The notes below the pieces were generated by a model, which saw only the letters and a list, made by a program, of their open reading frames with translations, was not told where the DNA came from and did no database searches. From Arachis hypogaea (taxonomy: Eukaryota; Streptophyta; Magnoliopsida; Fabales; Fabaceae), in NCBI RefSeq assembly GCF_003086295.3, contig NC_092042.1:42269419-42333418 (forward strand): a stretch of 64,000 nucleotides of DNA, given 5' to 3'. Position 1 is the first letter of the stretch. Every line of letters begins with the position of its first letter. Position numbers and translations under genes: made by a program. This document shows, piece by piece, positions 21,570 through 31,934 of the stretch.

Positions 21570-23824
21570 TGATCGGGGGAAAACTTGTCTCTCAACAAAT
21601 CTCCATTCGGCAAGTGTACCGAATTTGTCGTCAAGTAAAAACTCACAATAGAGTGAGGTCGAATCCCACAGGGATTGATTGATCAAGCAACTTTAATTAG
21701 AGGAATGTTCTAGTTGAGCGAATCCATGAATAGAGTTGATACTTGCAGAAAATAAAATGGCGGGAAAGTAAATGACTGAAAGTAAATTGCAGAATTGTAA
21801 TTGGGAATGGGGGAATTGCTCATAAAAGTAAATTGCAGAAATTAAAGAGAATGGATAAGATCAGAAATGGGGAGTTCATTGGGCTCAGGAGATGTTGCAT
21901 TCTCCGGATCAATTTCATTCTCATCTCTTCCTCAATCAATGCACTCATTGATCTCCTTCGCAATCTTAAGTGATTGAACAACAATTTCTTGTGGTTCAAT
22001 CTCTCAAATCTTGATCAATAGCCAATTCCTTGGTCAATTGCTCATGAGAAGAGATGAAGTATGGTCACTGATTATACCACATGCATTTCCCAAATCAAGT
22101 GTTGAGAGGGTTATAGCCACATACCCATCCACACCCAATGTGGTCCAGCATGAGAAAGCATTTCTAGCTGATCTCTTCATTCCTCTTTCAAGGTTCCGAA
22201 GAGATCCAAGTTTGAATAGCTTCTTTTCCAAGATAACTATCCAATTGGATGAAGATCGAAAGCTTTCAAGTAAAATCAAGAGGAAAGATAGAAGAAGAAT
22301 AATGAAAACTAGTATTGATCCATCAAATTACAACAGAGCTCCCTAACCCAATAAAATGGGTTTAGTTGTTCATAGCTCTAGAAATCAAAATCAAAGATGG
22401 AGAATACATCATAAAGCTAGAAGTGCAGAGAAAGTAAAATACAAAGAGTAGTTCTATTTCCTAGCTCTCCGTCCGTCCCTTAAACAATTCAAAGCTACTC
22501 CTATATATACTATTCTTCTCAGCTTCTAGTTGGCTCTTCAAGTATTGGGCTTTTGGGTCTTGAGTTTGAAGCAGTTCCTTTCTTCATTTGGGCTTGGCTT
22601 TACTTGCAGAGAGAAAGTGGGAAGTGGGTAGAGACTTTAGCTCAAGACGTCAGGGGTGTTTAACATTTAGCGAAAGTATAAGTTTGAGAACGTTAGTGAC
22701 AATTAACATTGTCACTAATGTTCCAATGCACCCCTTAGCCTCACGTTAAAGTCCACGTTAACTAGGTTAACGTGGCTTCTAACGTGGCTTTTGCCAACCT
22801 TCGAGAACGTTAGTGACACTCAACATTGTCACTAACGTTCCAGTGTGCCCATTCTTGCTTCACGTTAAAGCCCACGTTAACTAAGTTAACGTGGCTTCTA
22901 ACGTGGGCTTTGCCAACCTTCGAGAAAGTTAGTGACACTCAACATTGTCACTAACGTTCCAATGTGCCCATAGGTCACACGTTAGAGTCCACGTTAACTA
23001 GGTTAACGTGGCTTCTAACGTGGCCACTCTTAGCCATCCCAACGTTAGTGACAATGTTGAGTGTCACTAACGTTGGCCTATCCTTCATTCCTCATCGTTA
23101 GCTTCCACGTTAACCAAGTTAACGGAAAAGTTAACGTGGCTCTTGGGGGTTGTGTGGTTGCTTCAACGTTAGTGACAATGTTGAGTGTCACTAACGTTGT
23201 CGACAACTCTTCATCTCTTACGTTAGCTCCCACGTTAACCAAGTTAACGTGGGAGTTAACGTGGTACTTTGCACCTTAGGCCAACGTTAGTGACTATGTT
23301 GAGTGTCACTAACATTGGCTTCTCTTCCCCCTTTAACGTTAGAGGCCACGTTAACTAGGTTAATGTGGCTCCTAACGTGGCCATTTGTGAGCAATTGCCA
23401 ATGTTAGTGACAATGTTAAGTGTCACTAACGTTAGCTCAACTTCTCTTCTCCACGTTAGAGTTCACGTTAACTTAGTTAACGTGACTCCTTAACGTGGCA
23501 TTGATGGCTTTTGAGAGTGTTATTGGCAATCACTTTTCTCCTTAGCCTTGCAAGTTACTCCCATTCTTTGCTTCCTTTGTCCTGAAATCAAGCAATAAAG
23601 TGCATCAAAGTTCTAATCCAAGTCATGGGGGATGCAATATCAATTTTGTCATTAAAATCATGCAAAATCCTCATGAAATCATGTAAAATGCACAATGCAT
23701 GCTTGAATCAGGATGTAAATGATTTTCTACCCAAAGCTAGCTTATTTCCTAAGAAAATGCAATGAAACTACCTAAAAACAGTAATGAAAAGGTCAGTGAA
23801 ACTGGCCAAAATGTCTTGGCATCA
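21570..23824 (-). repeat. Family X LTR L2 (shared by I1 and I2)
   Basis: Full 2255 bp LTR; the minus strand starts TGATGCCAAGACATTTTGG and ends CCCCCGATCA. TATA box at 22501-22510. The PBS of I1 is on its left and the PPT of I2 on its right, with no TSD. That is the signature of an LTR shared in a tandem array. U3 holds the palindrome array described at 22687-23500. Confidence 0.88.
22687..23500 (-). repeat. Alternating palindrome array in X U3
   Basis: Seven units with a period of about 117-124 bp. Each contains one long hairpin (arms AACGTTAGTGACA / TGTCACTAACGTT, 8-nt loop) and one short palindrome (CCACGTTAAC / GTTAACGTGG, 3-nt centre). Hairpins begin near 22689, 22806, 22923, 23041, 23165, 23283 and 23400. 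In units 1-3 the loop reads ctcaacat; in units 4-7 it reads the reverse complement, atgttgag. It lies upstream of the TATA box in the element's direction. Matching arrays are at 51827-52639 and 61307-62119, with a remnant at 19581-19811. Confidence 0.85.
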
Positions 23825-24414
23825 CAACACCAAACTTAACGCTTGCTTGTCCCTAAGGAAGTACTGGAACAAGAGAATGATGAATGTAATCTCCAGAGAA
23901 ATGAGTCATTCTTGTGGAAGTCATGTTACTGATTTTATGGTGGTTTCATGCATAGCAACTTAGGTTCATTCCACTGCTGGCTTTCAGACCTTTATCATCT
24001 CCTAACATACTCACTTTGTTATATCCCATGAGACCTTTATTTATTGATCCTTTTATTGTTATTTCAAGGGTTGTTTGTGTTCTTCAGGCTAAGTGCTCTG
24101 TAAGGGGGCAACTCTTTAAGATAAGCTTTCAGCCAACACTCCCGAACCAGTTGGTTCAAGGTGCTAGGTGTTGAAACACCCCTAAGGACTTACTCCCTCA
24201 AGTCTCTCCCCCATACATACACACCACAGGCATCTGGTTCATTTATTTTCTTCCTTGAGACCTTGGTGTCCAGCACCTCTTTGGGTTACTAAGTGTTCTG
24301 TAGTGAGGGTTACTCTTGATAGTAGATTTTCAGCTGATAATCCCGGGTTAGTTAACCCAAGTTACCAAGTGATAAAGCACCCCTAAGAGCTTATTCATCC
24401 AAGTAGATCCCTGG
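23825..24414 (-). other. X internal region I2, 3' terminal part
   Basis: PPT-like TAAGTTTGGTGTTG (minus strand) abuts L2 at 23825-23838, with a weakened hairpin behind it. The rest follows I3 at 52964-53549 closely and is non-coding. It is broken at 24414 by the element D LTR. In I3 the sequence goes on for about 1.9 kb before the point where I2 resumes (46010 corresponds to about 55433). Confidence 0.75.
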
Positions 24415-25932
24415 TGCACGAAATTGCAATCACACTTTTGCAATTTCGCACAACTAACCAGCAAGTGCACTGGGTCATCCAAGTAATACCTTACGTGAGT
24501 AAGGGTCGATCCCACGGAGATTGTCGGCTTGAAGCAAGCTATGGTTATCATGTAACTCTTAGTCAGGATATCAATAATTATCAGGGTTGATTGTAAAAAG
24601 CAAAAGAACATGAAATAAGTACTTGTTTTGTAGTAATGGAGAATAGGTTGAGGTTTTGGAGATGCTCTATCTTCTGGATCTCTGCTTTCCTACTGTCTTC
24701 TTCTTCAAGCACGCAAGGTTCCTTCCATGGCAAGCTGTATGTAGGGTTTCACCGTTGTCAATGGCTACCTCCCATCCTCTCAGTGAAAATGTTCAACGCG
24801 CTCTGTCACAGCACGACTAATCATCTGTCGGTTCTCAATCAGATTGGAATAGAATCCAGTGATTCTTTTGCGTCTGTCACTAACGCCTAGCCTTCAGGAG
24901 TTTGAAGCTCGTCACAGTCATTCAATCCTTGAATCCTACTCAGAATACCACAGACAAGGTTTAGACCTTCCGGATTCTCTTGAATGCCGCCATCAGTTCT
25001 AGCTTATACCATGAAGATTCTGATTAAAGAATCCAAGAGATATCTACTCAATCTAAAGTAGAACGGAGGTGGTTGTCAAGCACACGTTCATAGTTGAGAA
25101 TGATGATGAGTGTCACGGATCATCACATTCATCAGGTTTAAGAACAAGTGATATCTTAGAATGGAAGCAAGCATGATTGAATGAAAAACAGTAGTAATTG
25201 CATTAATCCATCAAGACACAGCAGAGCTCCTCACCCCCAACCATGGGGTTTAGAGACTCATGCCGTAGAAGATACAATGAGAAACGTGTAAAGTGTCATG
25301 AGGTACAGATACAATGTCAAAAGATCCTATTAATAGTGAACTAGTAACCTAGGGTATACAGAAATGAGTAAATGACGTAAAAATCCACTTCTGGGTCCAC
25401 TTAGTGTGTGCTTTGGCTGAGCATTGAAGCTTTCATGTGTAGAGACTTTTTCTGGAGTTAAACACCAGCTTTTATGCCAGTTTGGGCGTTTAACTCCAAT
25501 TTTTATGCCAGTTCCAGCGTTAAACGCTGGGAATTCTGAAGCTGATTTGCAACGCCGGTTTGGGCTATTAAATCTCGGGCAAAGTATGGACTATTATACA
25601 TTGCTGGAAAGCCCAGAATGTCTACTTTCCAACGCCGTTGAGAGCGCGCCAATTGGGTATCTGTAGCTCCAGAAAATCCGCTTTGAGTGCAGGGAGGTCA
25701 GAATCCAACAGCATCTGCAGTCCTTTTCAGCCTCTGAATCAGATTTTTGCTCAGGACCCTCAATTTCAGCCAGAAAATACCTGAAATCACAGAAAAACAC
25801 ACAAACTCATAGTAAAGTCCAGAAAAGTGAATTTTAACTAAAAACTACTAAAAGTATACTAAAAACTAACTAAAATATACTAAAAACATACTAAAAACAA
25901 TGCCAAAAAGCGTATAAATTATCCGCTCATCA
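24415..25932 (-). repeat. Element D 3' LTR (Y1)
   Basis: Minus strand runs TGATGAGCGGATAATTTATACGC ... AATTTCGTGCA, 1518 bp with TG...CA ends. The TATA-like minus-strand sequence ctattaatagg is at about 25327. A hairpin block TGGAAAG...CTTTCCA is at about 25605-25631 and palindromes of the gcgtttaac/gttaaacgc type at 25450-25560. Confidence 0.87.
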
Positions 25933-27068
25933 CAACACCAAACTTAAATTGTTGCTTGTCCCCAAGAAATTGGAAATCAAAGTAGGATAAAAAGAAGAGA
26001 ATATACTATAGACTCCAAAATATCAAGGAAACTCAGCTCCAATTAGATAAGCGGGACTAGTAGCTTTTTGCTTCCGAACAGTTTTGGCATCTCACTTTAT
26101 CCTTTGAAGTTCAGAATGATTGGCATCTATAGGAACTCAGAACTCAGATAGTGTTATTCATTCTCCTAGTTAAGTATAATGATTCTTGAGCATAGCTAGT
26201 GTATGAGTCTTGGCTGTGGCCCAAAGCACTCTATCTTCCAGTATTTCCACCGGATACATACATGCCACAGACACATACTTGGGTGAACCTTTTCAGATTA
26301 TGACCCAGCTTTGCTAGAGTCCCCAATTAGAGGTGTCTAGGGTTCTTAAGCACACTCTTTTTGCCTTGGATCACAACTTTATTTCTTTCTTTTTCTTCTA
26401 TTTTTTCACTTTTTTTCGTTTTTTTTTAATTTTGAATCACTGCTTTTTCTTGCTTCAAGAATCAATTTGATGATTTTTCAGATCCTCAATAACAGTTCTC
26501 TTTTTCCTCATTCTTTCAAGAGCCAACAATTTTAACATTCTCAAAACAACAAATTCAAAAGACATATGCACTGTTCAAGCATTCATTCGGAAAACAAAAA
26601 GTATTGTCACCACATCAAACTAATTCAACTAGTTTCAAAGATAAATTCGAAATCCTGTACTTCTTGTTCTTTTGTGATTAAAGCATTTTTTATTTAAGAG
26701 AGGTGATGGATTCATAGGACATTCATAGCTTTAAGAAATGAATTTTAAATTTTATTAATTATGAATTAAGAACAAGACTCAAAAATAGATATAAGATGAG
26801 ACTAAAAAAAAAATAGAAAACAAAAATTTAAATAGGCTCCTAATGATAGAGGTTTTCACAGAGTTAGGACTCAACAACCTTGATTTTGAGAAGTGGATGC
26901 TCCCTCAAATTGAGGGGAGAATTTTTGGCGTTTCAGTTCTTGAAGTTCACGCCCCTGCTTCTCTTGTTCCTTCAGCAATTTGCAGAGCATGCAGTTCTGA
27001 TTCTGCTATTCTTCCTTAAGTTGCTCCATAGTTTCTTGCAACTTGGTGATAGATGCTTCTAGGCTGGC
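25933..27068 (-). other. Element D PPT and 3' non-coding region
   Basis: TAAGTTTGGTGTTG (minus strand, 25933-25946) abuts the LTR. A partly decayed hairpin, gttgcttgtccccaagaaat, is at 25951-25970. The rest, up to the ORF3 stop at 27069, is AT-rich without a credible ORF and follows the C region 37596-38582. Confidence 0.65.
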
Positions 27069-27983
27069 TCAGTAGCCAATTTCAGGAAATTCAGGGAGGA
27101 ACTCCTGCGCCCTGCTTTTGATAGAGTTGTCTTGCATTTGTCCTTCCATTGACTTCTTGGTGATTGGATGTTCAATGGGTATGAATTCATCTACTCCCAT
27201 CTTTACCCCAGCCTCTTTACAGAGCAAGGAGATCAAGCTTGGGTAAGCCAGTTTGGCTTCAGTGGAATTCTTATTTGCAATTGTGTAGATCTCACAAGCA
27301 ATCAGATGATGAACCTCCACTCCTTTTCCAAGCATAATGCAATGAATCATCACTGCTCTCTTGATAGTGACCTCAGAACGGTTGCTAGTGGGCAATATGG
27401 AACGCCCAATAAAGTCTAGCCAATCTCTTGCAATTGGTTTGAGGTCTCCCCTCTTGAGTTGGTTTGGGACACCCTTTGAATTGGTTATCCACTTAGTTCC
27501 AGGGAGGCATATGTCCTCTAGAACTTGATCCAACCCTTTATCTGCTCTCACCATTCTCCTATTAAAGGATTCAGGATCATCTTGCAGTTGAGGCAATTTG
27601 AAGATTTCTCTTATTTTGTCCAGATGGAAGTAGATAACTTTCCCTCTGACCATGGTTCTGTATGTATGGAAAGCAGTTCCAGTCATTCTCTGCTTATCTG
27701 TCAGCCACAGATTTGAGTAGAATTCCTGAACCATATTTCTTCCAACCTTTATCTCAGGATTGGTTAGAACTTCCCTTCCTCTGTTTCGAATTTGCTCTTG
27801 GATCCCCGGATATTCATCTTCTTTCAGATCAAATTTAACTTCCGGGATCACTGACCTCAGACCCATTATTTTGTGATAATGGTCTTCATGTTCTTTGGTT
27901 AAGAACTTCTCTTGATTCCAAAGATTCTTTGGATTATTCTCTTTCTTTCCTCTTAAATTGGTTTGTTTTCCCTTAGGAGCCAT
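27069..27983 (-). CDS. ORF3 of element D, intact (putative plant transposon protein)
   Basis: 304 residues from ATG 27983 (MAPKGKQTNLRGKK). I chose this start because B and C ORF3 begin at the equivalent MA.K and because upstream sequence is the hairpin module. Residues 1-15 are basic. A conserved region spans about 78-265 and includes MVQEFYSNLW (84-93), LKPIARDWLDF (181-191), ILPTSNRSEV (196-205) and AVMIHCIMLG (210-219); these match B and C at diverged identity. It resembles the Transposase_32 or putative plant transposon protein domain (from memory); no catalytic triad is evident. I see no signal peptide or membrane segment, so a classical envelope protein is unlikely. It is the only fully open gene of D. 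Function unknown. Confidence 0.8.
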   Translation of the reverse strand: MAPKGKQTNLRGKKENNPKNLWNQEKFLTKEHEDHYHKIMGLRSVIPEVKFDLKEDEYPGIQEQIRNRGREVLTNPEIKVGRNMVQEFYSNLWLTDKQRMTGTAFHTYRTMVRGKVIYFHLDKIREIFKLPQLQDDPESFNRRMVRADKGLDQVLEDICLPGTKWITNSKGVPNQLKRGDLKPIARDWLDFIGRSILPTSNRSEVTIKRAVMIHCIMLGKGVEVHHLIACEIYTIANKNSTEAKLAYPSLISLLCKEAGVKMGVDEFIPIEHPITKKSMEGQMQDNSIKSRAQEFLPEFPEIGY

Positions 27984-28020
27984 GATCTTGATGAATCTTG
28001 GCTTAGTGATCACGGAAAAG

Positions 28021-28138
28021 CACACCAAACTTAGAGGTTTGCTTGTCCTCAAGCAAAAGAAAGGAAAGAGGAGAGAGAGAAGAAGAGCAAATTCGAATGG
28101 TGTGGGGAAATAGGGAGGCCGAACGTGTATTTATAAGG
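28021..28138 (-). promoter_or_regulatory. Internal promoter-like leader of ORF3 (D)
   Basis: Minus-strand order: a TATA box ccttataaatac (28127-28138), a pyrimidine-rich stretch, hairpin TTTGCTTGAGGACAAGCAAA (28038-28057), then TAAGTTTGGTGTG (28021-28033) and the ATG at 27983. TATA to ATG is about 150 bp. The layout matches B and C. Promoter function is inferred from the conserved layout only. Confidence 0.6.
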
Positions 28139-28383
28139 GGGGAAGAGATTTCGAAAATTTGGAAGGAGATTTGAGAAGATATGGAGAGAATTTGAGAGAA
28201 ATTTGAGTTTTTGAAGAAGATTTGGGATGGATTTGAGAGAGATTTGAAGATTGATTTCAATTTTTGAAGATTTGAAGGTGAATGATGAAAGTTTGAAATG
28301 TGTTTATGTAGAAAAGTAAGGATCAAAAAAGGAAAGTTTGAAAAAAATTTGATTGGAAAGCAAAATCTCTGTCCCCCACCTTT

Positions 28384-28684
28384 CTGGCGTTAAACGCCCA
28401 GAATGGCATCCATTCTGGCGTTTAACGCCCATTTGCTAGCCATTGTGGGCGTTTAACGCCCAGCCAGGTGCCCTGGCTGGCGTTAAACGCCAGAATTCCC
28501 TTTGTCACTAGGCGTTTTGCTAAACGCCCAGGATGATGCACACCTGGCGTTAAACGCCCATAATGGTGCCCATTCTGGCGTTTAACGCCCAAAATGGCAC
28601 CTTTACTGGCGTTAAACGCCCAGAATGGTGCCCATTCTGGCGTTTAACGCCCAAAGTACCCCTTACTGGCGTTTTTTTGCCGGT
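28384..28684 (-). repeat. GGCGTTTAACGCC palindrome array upstream of ORF3 (D)
   Basis: About a dozen clean copies of ctggcgtTtAacgcccag-type palindromes, paired head to head with 15-25 bp between them. It lies upstream of the ORF3 TATA box and downstream of the pol stop. It is the best preserved array of this type here. Confidence 0.8.
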
Positions 28685-28790
28685 AAGCTCTTTTTCTCTG
28701 CTTTTTGCACTGAATCCTTCTGTAACTCTGTGAATTTCTTCAATTTTGATAATTGCCCTTGTAGAAACAAAACATATAACCTACTACTGA

Positions 28791-28806
28791 CTGGGTTGCC
28801 TCCCAG
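28791..28806 (-). other. Conserved post-ORF hairpin (D)
   Basis: Minus strand CTGGGAGGCAACCCAG, 43 bp after the integrase stop. The outer base pair has changed on both sides (T-A to C-G), a compensatory change that supports a real stem. Confidence 0.75.
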
Positions 28807-28848
28807 CAAGCGCTTCTTTACTGTCATTAGCTGGACCTTTACTGAGAA

Positions 28849-30531
28849 TCACTCAAGTCTCAGTTTTGAGCATTCTTGCTCAAAATTGCTTTCAAGATAA
28901 TGCTTGATCCTCTGTCCATTAACAATGAACTTTTTGTCAGACTCAGCATCCTGGAGCTCAACATATCCATATGGTGATACTCCTGTAATCACATACGGAC
29001 CCCTCCACCGGGATTTATGCTTTCCTGGGAACAATCTGAGCCTAGAGTTGAAGAGCAGAACTTTTTGTCCTGGCTCAAAGACTCTGGATGACAATTTCTT
29101 GTCATGCCACTTCTTTGCCTTTTCCTTATAAATTTTTGCATTTTCAAAGGCATTGAGTCTGAACTCCTCTAGCTCATTTAGCTGGAGCAATCTTTTTTCA
29201 CCAGCTAACTGAGCATCCATGTTTAGGAACCTGGTTGCCCAGTAGGCTTTATGTTCCAGTTCCACGGGCAGATGACAGGCCTTCCCATACACCAGTTGGT
29301 GTGGAGAGGTTCCTATAGGAGTCTTGAATGCTGTTCTGTATGCCCACAGAGCATCATCCAAACTCTTTGCCCAATCCTTTCTTCGGGCTATCACAGTCTG
29401 TTCTAGGATTCTTTTTAGCTCTCTGTTAGAGACTTCAGCTTGCCCATTTGTCTGTGGATGATACGGAGTTTCCACTTTGTGGCTAATTCCATATCTGACC
29501 ATAGCAGAGTATAGCTGTTTATTGCAGAAATGAGTGCCCCCGTCACTGATTAGTACTCTGGGAACACCAAACCTGCTGAAGATGTGTTTCTGGAGGAATT
29601 TCAGCACGGTCTTGGTATCATTAGTGGGTGTAGCAATTGCTTCTACCCACTTAGATACAGAGTCCACTGCCACCAGAATGTAAGTGTTTGAGTATGATGG
29701 TGGGAATGGACCCATGAAGTCAATCCCCCATACATCAAACAACTCAATCTCTAATATCCCTTGTTGAGGCATGGCATATCCGTGAGGCAAGTTACCAGCT
29801 CTTTGGCAACTGTCACAGTTACGCACAAACTCTCGGGCATCTCTATAGAGAGTAGGCCAGTAGAAGCCACATTGGAGGACTTTAGTGGCTGTTCGCTCAC
29901 TTCCAAAATGTCCTCCATACTGTGATCCATGGCAGTGCCATAGGATCCGTTGTGCTTCTTCTCTAGGTACACATCTGCGGATCATTCCGTCTGCACATCT
30001 CTTAAAGAGATATGGCTCATCCCATAGGTAGTACTTGGCATCTGAAATTAATATCTTTCTTTGCACTCTACTGTACTCCTGGGGTATGAACCTCACAGCT
30101 TTATAATTTGCAATATCTGCAAACCATGGAACTTCCTGAATGGCAAAGAGTTGCTCATCTGGGAAAGTCTCAGAGATCTCAGTAGAAGGGAGGGACGCCC
30201 CAGCTATTGGTTCTATTCGGGACAGATGATCAGCTACTTGGTTCTCTGTCCCTTTTCTGTCTCTTATTTCTATATCAAACTCTTGCAGAAGCAACACCCA
30301 TCTTATAAGCCTAGGTTTTGAATCCTGCTTTGTGAGTAAGTACTTAAGAGCAGCATGGTCAGTGTACACAATCACCTTTGATCCCACTAAATAGGATCTA
30401 AACTTGTCAATGGCATAGACCACTGCAAGTAATTCTTTTTCTGTGGTTGTGTAATTCTTCTGTGCATCATTTAGAACACGGCTGGCATAATAAATGACGT
30501 GCAGAAGCTTGTTATGCCTCTGTCCCAACAC
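28849..30531 (-). CDS. pol: Element D RNase H and integrase, open 560 codons
   Basis: RNase H removes the RNA strand during reverse transcription; its later residues are E33, D58 (YTDHA) and D101 (ADHLS). Integrase inserts the cDNA: zinc site H201, H208, C239, C242; catalytic core D271 (GIDFMGPF), D330 (LISDGG) and E366 with 35 residues between the last two; C-terminal GPY/F-type motif [16 protein letters not shown]. The frame begins after a one-base frameshift near 30558 that separates it from RT, so the first RNase H Asp lies in the other frame. Length and motif order are normal for Ty3/gypsy (Athila). It stops at 28849, just before the conserved hairpin. Confidence 0.88.
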   Translation of the reverse strand: MLGQRHNKLLHVIYYASRVLNDAQKNYTTTEKELLAVVYAIDKFRSYLVGSKVIVYTDHAALKYLLTKQDSKPRLIRWVLLLQEFDIEIRDRKGTENQVADHLSRIEPIAGASLPSTEISETFPDEQLFAIQEVPWFADIANYKAVRFIPQEYSRVQRKILISDAKYYLWDEPYLFKRCADGMIRRCVPREEAQRILWHCHGSQYGGHFGSERTATKVLQCGFYWPTLYRDAREFVRNCDSCQRAGNLPHGYAMPQQGILEIELFDVWGIDFMGPFPPSYSNTYILVAVDSVSKWVEAIATPTNDTKTVLKFLQKHIFSRFGVPRVLISDGGTHFCNKQLYSAMVRYGISHKVETPYHPQTNGQAEVSNRELKRILEQTVIARRKDWAKSLDDALWAYRTAFKTPIGTSPHQLVYGKACHLPVELEHKAYWATRFLNMDAQLAGEKRLLQLNELEEFRLNAFENAKIYKEKAKKWHDKKLSSRVFEPGQKVLLFNSRLRLFPGKHKSRWRGPYVITGVSPYGYVELQDAESDKKFIVNGQRIKHYLESNFEQECSKLRLE

Positions 30532-31481
30532 TGCACCAATGGCATGGTCACTGCATCACACATTAGTTCAAATGGCAATGTCCAGTCTAGTGCAGAGATG
30601 ACTGGTGCTGTGACCAGCTTGGCTTTCAGGGTCTCAAATGCCTGCAGACACTGTGTGTCAAACACAAATGGTGTGTCCGCAGCTAGCAGGTTGCTCAAAG
30701 GTTTTGCAGTTTTCGAAAAATCCTTTATAAACCTTCTGTAGAATCCTGCATGCCCCAGAAAGCTTCTGATTGCCTTAACATTGGCAGGTGGTGGTAATTT
30801 TTCAATTACCTCTACCTTTGCCTTATCCACCTCTATTCCCCTGCTTGAAATTTTGTGTCCAAGGACAATTCCTTCAGTCACCATAAAGTGACATTTCTCC
30901 CAGTTTAAAACCAGGTTAGTCTCTTGGCACCTTTTCAGGACAAGTGCTAGGTGGTTAAGACAGGAGCTGAATGAGTCTCCATATACTGAGAAGTCATCCA
31001 TGAAGACTTCCAGGAATTTATCCACCATATCAGAGAAGATGGATAACATGCATCTCTGAAAGGTTGCAGGAGCATTACACAGACCAAAAGGCATCCTCCT
31101 GTAAGCAAACACACCAGAAGGGCAAGTAAATGCTGTTTTCTCTTGATCCTGAGGATCTACTAAAATTTGGTTGTAACCTGAATAGCCATCCAAAAAGCAG
31201 TAATAATCATGACCAGCTAGTCTTTCTAGCATTTGGTCTATGAATGGTAAAGGAAAATGATCCTTTCTGGTGGCTGTATTGAGCCTTCTGTAGTCAATAC
31301 ACATACGCCACGCTGTGACTGTTCTTGTAGGAACCAGTTCATTTTTTTCATTATGAACCACTGTCATGCCTCCCTTTTTGGGGACAACTTGGACAGGGCT
31401 CACCCAGGGGCTATCAGAAATAGGATAAATAATCCCAGCCTCTAGTAATTTAGTGACCTCTTTCTGCACCACTTCCTTCAT
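30471..31481 (-). pseudogene. pol: Element D reverse transcriptase
   Basis: RT makes cDNA from the element RNA. Visible: WVSPVQVVPKKGG, catalytic Asp in FLDGYSGYNQI (about D98), RMPFGLCNAPATFQRCM, and the active-site FMDD at residues 160-163 (plant gypsy elements often have F-M-D-D). Next comes [13 protein letters not shown], the RT-RNase H connection. The true domain ends in frame near 30558; the last 20 or so residues are out-of-frame after a single-base frameshift. Upstream, a TAA at 31506-31508 separates it from the protease-linker segment. Confidence 0.87.
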
Positions 31482-31505
31482 GGCTGGATTTAGCCTCCTT
31501 TGTGG

Positions 31506-31934
31506 TTAGACCACTGGTTTGGCATTATCCTCCAACAGGATCTTATGCATGCATCTAGCTGGGCTAATGCCCTTAAGATCACTTATGGACCACCCAAGAG
31601 CTGTCTTGTGTGTCCTTAGCACTTGAATCAGTGCTTCCTCTTCCTGTGGATTTAAAGCAGAGCTTATAATCACTGGAAAAGTGTCACCCTCTCCCAGAAA
31701 TGCATACTTCAGGGATGGTGGTAGTGGTTTGAGTTCAGGTTTGGGAGGCTTATCCTCCTTCTGAGGAATTTTTAAAAATTCCTTTGTTTCCTCTGGTTCT
31801 TCTTGATCAGGCTGAGCATCTTTAAAGATGTCCTCAAGCTCTGATTCTAGACCTTCAGTCATATTGATCTCTTCCACCAAAGAGTCAATAATGTCAGCGT
31901 CCATGCAGTCAATTGGTGTGTCTGGATGCTGCAT
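31506..31934 (-). pseudogene. pol: Element D protease-RT linker
   Basis: Acidic linker between protease and RT (EEPEETKEF...), followed by the conserved pre-RT segment LGWSISDLKGISPARCMHKI. It ends at an in-frame TAA at 31506-31508, 25 bp before the next RT frame. At its upstream end it is separated from protease by a frameshift near 31925. It has no catalytic motif of its own. Confidence 0.75.

Noticed and set aside
22687..23500. Regularly spaced repeats that could suggest a CRISPR array
   Set aside because: The period is about 118 bp, the repeats are palindromes of two kinds, the spacers are themselves repeated, and the context is a plant LTR.
27069..27983. ORF3 as an envelope protein
   Set aside because: It sits in the env-like position, but I see no signal peptide, transmembrane segment or cleavage site, and its basic start suggests an intracellular protein.
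27984..28052. Upstream extension of D ORF3 by 23 residues
   Set aside because: The extension begins at a TTG within the conserved hairpin; B and C start at the ATG equivalent to 27983.
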